In this document: positions 34,112 through 42,521 of the stretch, piece after piece
Layout: every line of letters begins with the position of its first letter
Numbering within the stretch: position 1 is the first letter of the stretch
NCBI GenBank assembly: GCA_030263275.1
Contig: SZOR01000017.1
Coordinates: 1-50,850, forward strand
Direction of reading: 5' to 3'
Source of the DNA: DSNY01 sp016861185
GTDB taxonomy: Bacteria > Pseudomonadota > Gammaproteobacteria > Burkholderiales > Burkholderiaceae_F
Length of the DNA: 50,850 bases
Translations under genes and position numbers: made by a program
Notes under the pieces: generated by a model
The model's database searches: none
The model's input: the letters and a program-made list of their open reading frames with translations, nothing else
Told to the model about the DNA's origin: nothing

Positions 34112-35296
34112 ATGACGAAGAGACGCAAGTTCTGGATCGGTGCGATCGCCGCGATCCTCGTGGTCGGCGGTATCGGTGCGGCGGTGGGCGTGCGCGGTGC
34201 AGCCGAGCGCGGCAAGGAAAAGAAGAAGGAAACGCCGCCGCTCGAATTCACGCAACGCGACGTCGTACGGCTTGCGCCGCATTCGCTCGCGCAGGAACTG
34301 GTGCTGCCGGGCAACGTACTGGCGGTCTCGCAGGCGACCGTGCGCTCCAAGCTGTCGGCCGAAGTGCGGCGCGTCCATGTCCGCGAAGGCGATCGGGTCG
34401 CCGCCGGGCACATCGTTGCCGAGTTCGACACCGCCGCGCTGCGCACGCAGTTTGCCGAACGCACCGCAGCGCTGGAGTCGGCACGCGCACAGCTCGAACA
34501 GACCGAACGCACGCGCCAGGCCAACGCGCAGCTCGTCCAGCAGAACTTCATCTCGAAGAACGCGTTCGACACCGCCGACAGCGCGTACCGCGCGCAGGCG
34601 GCCGCCGTCGAAGCCGCGCGCGCGCAGTTGGAGCAGACGCAGCTGATGCTGAACGACGCGGTCGTGCGCACGCCGATCGCCGGCCAGGTCGCCAAGCGCT
34701 ACGTGCAGCCGGGCGAGAAGGTTTCGTTCGACGCGCCGCTTTTCGCGATCGTCGATCTGGCGCAGCTCGAAGTGCAGGCGCAGGCCCCTGTGGCGGACGT
34801 CGCACGGATCGCACGCGGCGCGAAGGCCGAGGTCGAGGTCGAGGGTCTGTCCGGCCGCGCGTTCGCCGGCCGCGTCGATCGGATCAACCCGAGCGCCGAA
34901 CCCGGCACGCGGACGATCAACGTGTACGTGGCGCTCGCCAACGAGGACTCAGTCTTGCGCGCCGGCATGTTCGCGCGCGTGCGGCTGCACGTTGGGGCCG
35001 ACAAAGAGGTGCCCGCGCTGCCGCTGTCGGCCGTTCGCATCGACAACGGACAGCCGATCGTCTGGGTGATCGCCGACGGCAAGCTCGTGCGGCGGCAGGT
35101 CAGGCTCGGCCGGCGCGACGAACGCGCGCAGCTCGTCGAGATCGTCGAGGGCGTGACGCCGGCCGACCAGGTGATCGCGACCAAGTTCGACAACCTGCGC
35201 GACGGCCTGGCCGCGAAGATCATCAGCGGCACGCCGGCCGGATCGAAGGTCGCCGACAAGGACGCACCGCGCGCACCGGCGCTGAACGCGAACTGA
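34112..35296 (+). CDS. RND efflux periplasmic adaptor subunit
   Basis: A 394-residue membrane-fusion protein. An N-terminal signal anchor (about 8-28, FWIGAIAAILVVGGIGAAVG) is followed by a charged linker, a lipoyl half-motif with VRSKLSAEVRRVHVREGDRV, an alpha-hairpin (about 108-180, Ala/Gln-rich coiled coil), the second lipoyl half VVRTPIAGQVAKRYVQPGEKV (core RTPIAGQVAKRYVQPG) and a beta-barrel and membrane-proximal domain. ATG 34112 has GAGGGGG upstream. It is followed 12 bases later by the pump. No outer-membrane factor is next to them, so they would use one encoded elsewhere. Confidence 0.92.
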   Translation: MTKRRKFWIGAIAAILVVGGIGAAVGVRGAAERGKEKKKETPPLEFTQRDVVRLAPHSLAQELVLPGNVLAVSQATVRSKLSAEVRRVHVREGDRVAAGHIVAEFDTAALRTQFAERTAALESARAQLEQTERTRQANAQLVQQNFISKNAFDTADSAYRAQAAAVEAARAQLEQTQLMLNDAVVRTPIAGQVAKRYVQPGEKVSFDAPLFAIVDLAQLEVQAQAPVADVARIARGAKAEVEVEGLSGRAFAGRVDRINPSAEPGTRTINVYVALANEDSVLRAGMFARVRLHVGADKEVPALPLSAVRIDNGQPIVWVIADGKLVRRQVRLGRRDERAQLVEIVEGVTPADQVIATKFDNLRDGLAAKIISGTPAGSKVADKDAPRAPALNAN

Positions 35297-35308
35297 GCGG
35301 GGTGCGCC

Positions 35309-38300
35309 ATGTGGATCACCCGCGTTTCGATCAACCACCCCGTCTTCGCCACCATGGTGATGGTGGCGCTGACGGTGCTCGGGCTCTTTTCGTATGCGCG
35401 GCTCGGCGTGGAGCCGATGCCCGACGTGAGCCCGCCGGGCGTGCAGATCTGGATCAGCTATCCAGGCGCGTCGCCCGAGCAGGTCGAGAACGACCTCGCC
35501 AAGCCGGTCGAGAACGCGGTCAACACGGTGGCGGGCGTCAAGCGCATCCTGTCGCGCTCGGACGAGGGACGCTCGCTGACCTGGGTCGAATTCAGGCTCG
35601 ACGTCGACGTGACGCGCGCGATGCAGGAAGTGCGCGACAAGCTCGCGCAGATCCGCGCGGGTTTTCCGCGCGACGCCAAGGATCCGATCGTCACGCGCGC
35701 GGAAACGGAAAACGACCAGCCGGTCGCGTCGTTCGCGCTGCTCGGCCGCGACAAGAGCCAGCGCGAGCTGACGCTGATCGCCGAGCAGATCGTGCAGAAG
35801 GGCTTCGAGCGCGTCAGCGGGGTGGGGCGCGTCGACCTGGGCGGCACTGTGACGCGCCAGATCCAGGCGCGCGTCGACCCGGCCAAGCTGACCGCCTTCG
35901 GCCTGACGGTCGACCAGGTCGTGCAGGCGCTGCGCACCGCCAACGTCAGCGTTCCGGTCGGAACGATCTCGAATGCGACCAGCGAAGCGATCGTCCGCGT
36001 CGACGGGCGGCTGTCGTCGCCGCTCGACTTCGAGCGCATCGTCGTCGCACGGCCCAAGGGCCCGAACGGCGCGCCGATCCTGCTGTCGCAGGTCGCGACC
36101 GTCGTCGACGGCGAAGCCGAGCGGCGTTCGCTGACGCGCATCGACGGCCAGCCTGCGATCGGCGTGTGGGTCTTCAAGGCGCAGGACGCCAACATCGTCG
36201 ACGTCGGGCGGCAGCTCAAGGACGCCGCCGCGGACATCCGCAAGCAGCTTCCGCCGGGTGTGGAGCTGAAGTTCATGTGGGCGATGGCCGACTTCGTGCA
36301 GCAGTCGGTCGACAACGTCAAGCGAACGATCGCCGAGGGTGCGCTGCTCACGGTGCTGATCGTGTTCCTGTTCCTCGGCTCGTGGCGCAGCACGGTGATC
36401 ACCGGGCTGACGCTGCCGATCGCGGTGATCGCCAGCTTCATCGCCGTCCACGCGCTCGGCTTTACGCTCAACTACATGACGTTGATGGCACTGTCCCTGT
36501 GCATCGGCCTGCTGATCGACGACGCGATCGTCGTGCGCGAGAACATCGTCCGCCACATCCGCATGGGCAAGGATCACTACACGGCGGCGCGCGAAGGCAC
36601 CGACGAAATCGGACTCGCGGTGCTGGCGACGACGTTTTCGATCGTCGCGGTGTTCGTGCCGATCGCGTTCATGAGCGGCATCGTCGGCAAGTTCTTCTAT
36701 CCGTTCGGCATGACGGTCGTCGTCGCCGTGCTCGTGTCGCTGTTCGTCAGCTTCACGCTCGATCCGATGCTGTCGGCGATCTGGCGCGACCCGCCCGAAG
36801 GCGCGCAGAACGTGCCGCTGATCGGTCCGGTGCTGCGCACCTTCGACCGCTGGGTCGAGTCGTGGCACGGCATCTACGACAAGCTGTTGCGCTGGGCGCT
36901 GGACCGTCGCAAGACCACGCTGGCGATCGCGGCGGCGAGCTTCGTCGCGAGCATCCCGGTCGCCGGCATCGTCGGCGGCGAGCTGATGCCGGAAGCCGAC
37001 CAGAGCTTCACCAGCGTGCGGCTGACGATGCCGGTCGGCTCGAGCCTCGAGTACGCCGACGAGCGCGTGCGGCGCGTCGAGGAAGCGCTGCGCGAGTTCA
37101 AGGAGATCGAATCGATCGACACTTCGATCGGCACCGACGGCGCGCGCAACACCGGTCGCATCAACCTGAAGCTCGTTCCGCGCGCCGAACGCGACCGCTC
37201 GCAGAAGAAGATCGAGGAAGCGATCCGCAAGCGGGTGGCCGGCATCCCCGGCGTGCAGATGACGGTCGGCTTCGGCGGCGCGATCTACGTCGCGCTGCTG
37301 GGCAACAACGACGCCGAGATGAACCGCGTGATCAACGACTTCAAGAACCGGATCGCGCAGATCCGCGGCGTCACCGACATCGACGTGACCGTCAAGGAAG
37401 GCACGCCCGCGCTCGCCGTACGGCTCAAGCCGGAGCTCGCGGCCGAGTACGGCATCACGCACGCGCAGCTCGGCTCCACGCTGCGCGCGCTGGTCGGCGG
37501 CGAGAACTCCGGCTACTGGCTCGCGCCCGACGGGCAGAACTACGAAGTGATCACGCAACTGCCGCGCGCGAGCCGCACGGTGGTCGACGACATCGCGAAC
37601 CTGAACATCGCGACCGGCCGCCAGCTCGCCGACGGCTCGCCCGAGATCGTTCCGCTGCGTGCGATCGCGACGATCGAGCGCACCTTCAATCCGGAGAACA
37701 TCCGCCGGCAGGACTTGCAGCGCCGGGTTGCGTTGTTCGCCAACGTCGAAGGCCGCCCGGCCGGCGACGCGGGCAAGGAGGTGCAGGAGCTGGTCAAGTC
37801 GTATCAGCTTCCGCCAGGGCTGCGTTTCGACATCGGCGGCCAGATCAAGGACCAGCAGGAAGTCAACAGCGCGATCTTCGGCGCGCTCGCGCTGGCGGTG
37901 ATCTTCATCTACATCGTGCTGGCCTCGCAGTTCGGCAGCTTCATCCAGCCGATCGCGATCATGGCGTCGCTGCCGCTGTCGATCGTCGGCGTGATGCTGG
38001 CGTTGCTGGTGACCGGCACGACGCTGAACATCTTCTCGATGATCGGCATCGTGTTCCTGATGGGCCTCGTCACGAAAAACGCGATCCTGCTCGTGGACTT
38101 CGCCAACCAGGGGCAGAGGAACGGTTTGAGCCGCATCGACGCGCTGCTCGCCGCCGGGCAGGTGCGGCTGCGGCCGATCCTGATGACGACTGCGGCGATG
38201 ATCTTCGGCATGCTGCCGCTCGCGCTCGGCCTGGGCGAAGGCGCGGAGCAGCAGGCGCCGATGGGCCGCGCGATCATCGGCGGCGTGATCACCTCGACGC

Positions 38301-38431
38301 TGCTGACGCTGGTCGTCGTGCCGGTGATCTACTCGTATCTCGACGCCTGGGAGCGCCGCTGGTTCAAGCTCGGCGAACGGCGCGGCGGCGCGACCGCCCT
38401 CGCGGCGCAGCCGGCGGACAAGCAGCATTGA
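35309..38431 (+). CDS. RND efflux pump, inner-membrane transporter (HAE1-like)
   Basis: A 1040-residue proton-driven pump. It begins MWITRVSINHPVFATMVMVA, the classic RND start with TM1, and has two large periplasmic loops (about 35-330 and 560-870). TM4 carries the proton-relay pair in CIGLLIDDAIVVREN, and the RND signature GLVTKNAILLVDFAN is present in the second half. The final TM bundle ends VVPVIYSYLDAWE. Sequence features such as SRSDEGRSLTWVEF suggest the general multidrug/solvent class, but the substrate cannot be deduced. It forms an operon with the adaptor just upstream. Confidence 0.94.
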   Translation: MWITRVSINHPVFATMVMVALTVLGLFSYARLGVEPMPDVSPPGVQIWISYPGASPEQVENDLAKPVENAVNTVAGVKRILSRSDEGRSLTWVEFRLDVDVTRAMQEVRDKLAQIRAGFPRDAKDPIVTRAETENDQPVASFALLGRDKSQRELTLIAEQIVQKGFERVSGVGRVDLGGTVTRQIQARVDPAKLTAFGLTVDQVVQALRTANVSVPVGTISNATSEAIVRVDGRLSSPLDFERIVVARPKGPNGAPILLSQVATVVDGEAERRSLTRIDGQPAIGVWVFKAQDANIVDVGRQLKDAAADIRKQLPPGVELKFMWAMADFVQQSVDNVKRTIAEGALLTVLIVFLFLGSWRSTVITGLTLPIAVIASFIAVHALGFTLNYMTLMALSLCIGLLIDDAIVVRENIVRHIRMGKDHYTAAREGTDEIGLAVLATTFSIVAVFVPIAFMSGIVGKFFYPFGMTVVVAVLVSLFVSFTLDPMLSAIWRDPPEGAQNVPLIGPVLRTFDRWVESWHGIYDKLLRWALDRRKTTLAIAAASFVASIPVAGIVGGELMPEADQSFTSVRLTMPVGSSLEYADERVRRVEEALREFKEIESIDTSIGTDGARNTGRINLKLVPRAERDRSQKKIEEAIRKRVAGIPGVQMTVGFGGAIYVALLGNNDAEMNRVINDFKNRIAQIRGVTDIDVTVKEGTPALAVRLKPELAAEYGITHAQLGSTLRALVGGENSGYWLAPDGQNYEVITQLPRASRTVVDDIANLNIATGRQLADGSPEIVPLRAIATIERTFNPENIRRQDLQRRVALFANVEGRPAGDAGKEVQELVKSYQLPPGLRFDIGGQIKDQQEVNSAIFGALALAVIFIYIVLASQFGSFIQPIAIMASLPLSIVGVMLALLVTGTTLNIFSMIGIVFLMGLVTKNAILLVDFANQGQRNGLSRIDALLAAGQVRLRPILMTTAAMIFGMLPLALGLGEGAEQQAPMGRAIIGGVITSTLLTLVVVPVIYSYLDAWERRWFKLGERRGGATALAAQPADKQH

Positions 38432-38483
38432 GCCGAAAGCGCGTCGGCGCAGCGCGCCGGGTTGCCGAAGCCGCGACCTTCGC

Positions 38484-39704
38484 TCAGCCCGGGTGCGCGT
38501 GGGGTCGGGTCGTCACGTAGACGGTGCCGGTGAAACTCGAGATCGGCTTGCCGTCCGCCTTCGTCACGTCGATCCGGTAGACGGCCAGCTTGCGCGAGCG
38601 CGAAACCTCCGTCGCGGTCGCCGTCAGTCGATCGCCGCGTGCGGCCGCTGCCTGGTAGGTGATGTGCGCGTCGATGCCGGCCGCGATCTGGCCGTGCGAG
38701 TTCGACGCCAGCCCGAACGCGCAGTCGGCGAGCGCGAAGATCACGCCGCCGTGGCAGCTGCCGTTGAAGTTCAGGTGCTCGTCGCGCACCGTCATCTCGA
38801 TCGTCGCGCGGCCCGGGCCGCCGTCGAGGAAACGCACGCCGAGCGAACGTGCGAAGGCATCCGCGGCCGACAGGCGTTCGAGCCGCTGCCGTACCTCGTC
38901 GGCGTGCGTCCCCTTCGACGCAGGCGTACGTCGTTTCGCCAGCCGGCGCCCGTGCCCTGCGGCCGCGCCGTGGGCGGCCGCCGCGTCGACCAGCGCCGCG
39001 ATGCCCTCGCCGCGCGTGGCGCAGGTCGACAGCACCGGCACGTTCGCTGCGGCGGCGCTGCGCAGCTTGAGCATCTCCTTCAGTTCGCGGACCGTGCGCT
39101 CGGCACCGGGTAGGTCCGCCTTGTTGACGACCAGCAGATCGGCGATCTCCAGGATGCCGGCCTTGATCGCCTGAACGTCGTCGCCCAGCCCCGGTGGGCA
39201 GACGACGATGCGCGTGTCGGCGATGCCGACGATCTCGACCTCCGACTGGCCGGCGCCGACGGTTTCGACGATCACGACGTCGAAGCCCGCGGCGTCGAGC
39301 ACATCGATGATCTCACCGGTCGTTTTCGACACGCCGCCCAAGTGCCCGCGCGAGGCGAGCGAGCGGATGAACACGCGCTCGTGTGCACCGAACTCGCCCA
39401 TGCGCACGCGGTCGCCGAGCACCGCGCCGCCGGTGATCGGGCTGGTCGGATCGACCGCGACGACCGCGATCGTCCTGCCGCGCGCGATCAGTTCGCCGAG
39501 CAGCGCATTGATCAGCGTCGATTTGCCCGCGCCGGGCGCGCCGGTGATGCCGACCACGTGCGCGCGGCCGAGGTGCGATGAGATTCCCGCGGCGATCGAT
39601 GCCGCTGCGGGCGTGCCGTTTTCGACCGCAGAGATCGCGCGCGCCAGCGTGCGCCGGTCGCCTGCGAGCAGGCGCGACAACAACGAATGATCGCCTTCGG
39701 GCAT
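38484..39704 (-). CDS. MeaB-type GTPase fused to a PaaI-type hotdog thioesterase
   Basis: A 406-residue two-domain protein. Residues 1-250 are a MeaB/ArgK G3E GTPase, the chaperone that loads and protects B12-dependent acyl-CoA mutases: Walker A GAPGAGKST (55-63), DPTSPITGGAVLGDR, ETVGAGQSE (147-155) and NKAD (194-197). Residues about 280-400 form a PaaI-like hotdog thioesterase: LGVRFLDGGPGRATIEMTV, then the signature CHGGVIFALAD (317-327). The usual MeaB C-terminal dimerisation helices look shortened or replaced. One uninterrupted frame covers both domains. It starts 2 bases after the mutase large-subunit stop, so it is coupled to that enzyme. Confidence 0.88.
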   Translation of the reverse strand: MPEGDHSLLSRLLAGDRRTLARAISAVENGTPAAASIAAGISSHLGRAHVVGITGAPGAGKSTLINALLGELIARGRTIAVVAVDPTSPITGGAVLGDRVRMGEFGAHERVFIRSLASRGHLGGVSKTTGEIIDVLDAAGFDVVIVETVGAGQSEVEIVGIADTRIVVCPPGLGDDVQAIKAGILEIADLLVVNKADLPGAERTVRELKEMLKLRSAAAANVPVLSTCATRGEGIAALVDAAAAHGAAAGHGRRLAKRRTPASKGTHADEVRQRLERLSAADAFARSLGVRFLDGGPGRATIEMTVRDEHLNFNGSCHGGVIFALADCAFGLASNSHGQIAAGIDAHITYQAAAARGDRLTATATEVSRSRKLAVYRIDVTKADGKPISSFTGTVYVTTRPHAHPG

Positions 39705-39706
39705 GT

Positions 39707-41386
39707 TCAGACGAAGGCCTGCACGTGGCCGAAGCCCAGTTCGCGCCGCAGGGTGCCGCAGATCTCGCCGTGCGTGCAGCCGGCCTCGGCCGCTTCGACG
39801 ACTTTGGCGAACACGTTGTCCTGGGGATCGTTGGCGGCGCGCGCGAGCGCAGCGAGCGCGGTCGCGACCTGCGCCTGTGAGCGCTGCGTCTTGAACGCCT
39901 TGAACGCCTCCAGGTGCGCGCGCATCGCGGCGGGATCGGGGCGCGCCAGCGGCTGGCGCGCGCCCGCATCCTCGTCTGCGACGTAGGCGTTGACGCCGAC
40001 CACCGTTTGCTCGCCCGTTTCGACCTTCTGCTGGAAGCGCCGCGCCGACTCGCCGATCATCTTCTGCACGAGCCCCGACTCGACCGCGCGATACATGCCG
40101 CCGGCGTCTTCGACGATCTTTATCACGCGCAGGATCTCTTCCTCCATCCGGTCCGTCAGCGTCTCGACGTAGAAACTGCCGCCGAGCGGGTCGATCACGT
40201 CCGTCAGGTGCGCTTCCTCGCGCAGGATGTTCTGTGTGGCGATCGCGATGCGCGCGCCGAAGTCGGTCGGGCACGACAGCGCCTCGTCGTACGCGTCGGT
40301 GTGCAGCGACTGCAGCCCGCCGAAGATGCCGGCCATCGCCTGCACCGTCACGCGTGCGATGTTGTTCAGCGGCTGCTGGCGCGTCAGGTCCACGCCCGAG
40401 GTCTGACCGTGGAACTTGAAGCGCCACGAGCGCGGATCCTTCGCGCCCAGCCGCTCGCGCGCGATGCGCGCCCAGATGCGCCGCCCGGCGCGGAACTTGG
40501 CGACCTCCTCGAAGAACGACAGCGAGATGTCGAAGAAGAACGTGAAGCGCGGCAGGAACGCGTCCGGGTTCATGCCGCGGTCGATGCAGTCCTGCGCGAC
40601 CTGGATCGCCGTCGACAGTGTGAGGGCCATCGCTTCGGCCGGTGTCGCGCCCGCCTGCTGCATGTGCTGGCCGACCACGGACATCGGGTTCCACTTCGGC
40701 ACGAAGCGGTTGCAGAAGTCGATGTGGTCGGCGAGCACGCGCCGCGCGCCCGGCAGCGCGAGGCGGAAGAACATGTGGTTGGCGACGTAGTGGCTCAGGT
40801 AGTCGCTCTGGTTCGACGTGCCGGTGATCGATCCCCAGTCCACGCCCCGCTTCTTGGCGACGGCGAGCAGGAACGCGAGCAACGTGAACGGCGACGGGTC
40901 GTTCATCGCGCAGGAGGTGCGCGTCAGGTCGACGCCGGCGAGCGCGCGGTCCATGTGCTCGGCGGTGTTTACCACCGTGCCGCAGGTGCCGAGCAGCTCG
41001 AAGTGCGACTCGTCCATGTCGACCCCGCGGAACACCGAGTTGCACGGGATCAGCGAGATCGCGTTCGCGCCCTGCGCGAGCAGCGTCCGCAGCCGCGCGT
41101 TGTAGTCGTCCGGCGTGCCGAGCCCGATCAACTGCCGCTGCGTCCACGTGCGGCCGCGGTGCATCGTCGCGTAGATGCCGCGCGTATACGGCGGCTGTCC
41201 CGGGAATCCGAGGTCCTCGTCGTAGCGCGAAGAATCCCAGTCGCGGTTCGTGTACAGCGGCTGGATCGCGATGCCGGAACGGTTGACGACTTCGCGATCG
41301 GTGCCGATCTGCTCGGCGTAATCGCGCCGCCACTGCGCTTCGGCGTCGGCGCTGCGCAGCAGGCGGTCGTCGATGGGCTTGTTCAT
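39707..41386 (-). CDS. Divergent B12-dependent acyl-CoA mutase, large (catalytic) subunit
   Basis: A 559-residue TIM-barrel subunit of the methylmalonyl-CoA mutase superfamily, the length of two-subunit mutases such as HcmA/IcmA. Family landmarks are YTRGIYATMHRGRTWTQRQ, FFEEVAKFRAGRRIWA, GGLQSLHTDAYDEA and DVIDPLGGSFYVE. By alignment from memory, Leu86 replaces the MCM Tyr89, Asn203 replaces the carboxylate-binding Arg207, Gln240 replaces Tyr243, while Gln193 and His241 (MCM Gln197 and His244) are kept. The usual FDxPTxxGYDSDHP segment is rewritten as IPCNSVFRGVDMDESH. It is therefore unlikely to act on methylmalonyl-CoA; the true substrate is unknown. Confidence 0.88.
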   Translation of the reverse strand: MNKPIDDRLLRSADAEAQWRRDYAEQIGTDREVVNRSGIAIQPLYTNRDWDSSRYDEDLGFPGQPPYTRGIYATMHRGRTWTQRQLIGLGTPDDYNARLRTLLAQGANAISLIPCNSVFRGVDMDESHFELLGTCGTVVNTAEHMDRALAGVDLTRTSCAMNDPSPFTLLAFLLAVAKKRGVDWGSITGTSNQSDYLSHYVANHMFFRLALPGARRVLADHIDFCNRFVPKWNPMSVVGQHMQQAGATPAEAMALTLSTAIQVAQDCIDRGMNPDAFLPRFTFFFDISLSFFEEVAKFRAGRRIWARIARERLGAKDPRSWRFKFHGQTSGVDLTRQQPLNNIARVTVQAMAGIFGGLQSLHTDAYDEALSCPTDFGARIAIATQNILREEAHLTDVIDPLGGSFYVETLTDRMEEEILRVIKIVEDAGGMYRAVESGLVQKMIGESARRFQQKVETGEQTVVGVNAYVADEDAGARQPLARPDPAAMRAHLEAFKAFKTQRSQAQVATALAALARAANDPQDNVFAKVVEAAEAGCTHGEICGTLRRELGFGHVQAFV

Positions 41387-41396
41387 GACGTTCCCC

Positions 41397-41813
41397 TCAA
41401 GCGGTCGCGCGGCGCGCGCGCACGGACATTGTCAGTTCGCGCACGCAGCGCGCGATCTCGTCGAGCGCAGCGCCCGGATGGAACACGCGCGCGACACCGG
41501 CGTCGAGCAGCATCCGCTCGTCTTCATCGGGCACGATGCCGCCGACGATCACCGCGACGTCGTCGAGACCCGCGGCGCACAGCGCATTCATCAGCTTCGG
41601 CACGATCAGGTGATCGGTCGCGAGCGACGAGATGCCGATCACGTCGACGTCCTCTTCGGTCGCAAGCTTGACCACGGTCGGGATCTCCTGCCACGGCGGC
41701 GTGTAAATCACTTCCATGCCGGCGTCGCGCAGGCCGGCGGCGACGATGCGGCTGCCGCGGTCGTGGCCGTCGAAACCGATCTTCGTAATCAGCACTTTCG
41801 GTCGGATGTCCAT
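41397..41813 (-). CDS. B12-binding small subunit of the acyl-CoA mutase
   Basis: A 138-residue cobalamin-binding Rossmann domain. The base-off/His-on motif DGHDRG (about 15-20) supplies the cobalt-ligating His; the SSLATDHL segment (the usual SxL motif) and the VGGIVPDED glycine loop bind the nucleotide tail. The size matches stand-alone small subunits such as HcmB. Its ATG shares one base with the tetR stop (TGATG), and the large subunit follows 10 bases later, so the stoichiometry is probably set by translational coupling. Confidence 0.93.
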   Translation of the reverse strand: MDIRPKVLITKIGFDGHDRGSRIVAAGLRDAGMEVIYTPPWQEIPTVVKLATEEDVDVIGISSLATDHLIVPKLMNALCAAGLDDVAVIVGGIVPDEDERMLLDAGVARVFHPGAALDEIARCVRELTMSVRARRATA

Positions 41814-42397
41814 CACGTGTCCTTTCCGAGCGGGGATTGCAGCAGCAGCACGAAGCGCCGCGCGATGGTTCTTGGGGAGTCGCGGCCGGGCCGATACCAG
41901 GTCTGCGACCAGTTCAGCGCGCCCAGCAGCATCAGCCGCAGCGTGCGGCGGTCGACGCCGCGCGGCAGCGGCAGGTCCTGTACGAGCTTCGCAAACAGCG
42001 CCTCGTATTCGTCGCGCAGCGCGATCAGGCGCCGGTCCGCCGCCGGCACATCGCTCGGCCGCACGCGGATCACCACCTGCGCGTAGTCGTCGTCCTCGAG
42101 GATGGCCTCGAGGTGTGCCACGCATGCCGCCTCGAGCCGCTCCCACGGATCGCGCCGGCCCTCGATCGCGGCACGCACCCGCGCCGAAATGCGCCGCACG
42201 CCTTCGGCGTACACCGCGGCGAGCAGGTCTTCCTTCGTCGCGAAGTGGTAGTACAGCGACCCCGGCAGCATGTCGATCGCGCGCACGATGTCGCGCACCG
42301 ACGTGCCCTGGAAACCCTGCGCGCGGAACAGCCGCGCGGCCTGGTCGAGGATCTGCGGCAGGCGGTTGTCGGCGCGCGGCGCGCGGACGGCGGGCAT
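41813..42397 (-). CDS. TetR-family regulator of the mutase operon
   Basis: A 194-residue repressor-type protein. The N-terminal helix-turn-helix (about 12-60) reads ILDQAARLFRAQGFQGTSVRDIVRAIDMLPGSLYYHFATKEDLL (core GTSVRDIVRAIDMLPGSLYY). The C-terminal half is helical with WNWSQTWYRPG-like NWSQTWYRPG near the end, seen in acyl-CoA-responsive TetR proteins of the KstR2/PaaR type. The ligand is unknown. ATG 42397 gives MPAVRAPRADNRL; the open frame continues upstream but has no domain content. It is the first gene of the operon and has a palindrome in its promoter region. Confidence 0.9.
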   Translation of the reverse strand: MPAVRAPRADNRLPQILDQAARLFRAQGFQGTSVRDIVRAIDMLPGSLYYHFATKEDLLAAVYAEGVRRISARVRAAIEGRRDPWERLEAACVAHLEAILEDDDYAQVVIRVRPSDVPAADRRLIALRDEYEALFAKLVQDLPLPRGVDRRTLRLMLLGALNWSQTWYRPGRDSPRTIARRFVLLLQSPLGKDT

Positions 42398-42419
42398 GGG
42401 GTGCGGATCGGGAGCGTCT

Positions 42420-42441
42420 AAACCAAACGAGTGTTTGTTTT
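42420..42441. promoter_or_regulatory. Probable TetR operator upstream of the mutase operon
   Basis: CAAAC-GAGT-GTTTG (42424-42437) is a perfect inverted repeat, extending to AAAxCAAAC/GTTTGxTTT (42420-42441) with a single mismatched pair. It stands out as AT-rich within very GC-rich flanks and lies 23 bases upstream of the tetR start. AACAAACG-type palindromes are common operators for TetR regulators of acyl-CoA metabolism. Autoregulation of the whole operon is inferred. Confidence 0.65.
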
Positions 42442-42521
42442 GTAGCACGACCCGCGGCCGCCCCGCAAGCGGCCGCGCGCGCCCGCGGCGCGGGGACGCC
42501 GGGCGGCGTGCCGGCAACGGT

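Noticed and set aside
34949..38428. A very long open frame (over 1100 codons) opposite the RND pump, and similar long frames opposite ftsH (244-3105), spoT (19681-22350) and the lytS-like gene (44427-47177)
   Set aside because: In DNA this GC-rich, stops are rare in the shadow frames of real genes. These translations are low-complexity Arg/Ala/His/Asp-rich and show no domains, while the other strand encodes clear protein families.
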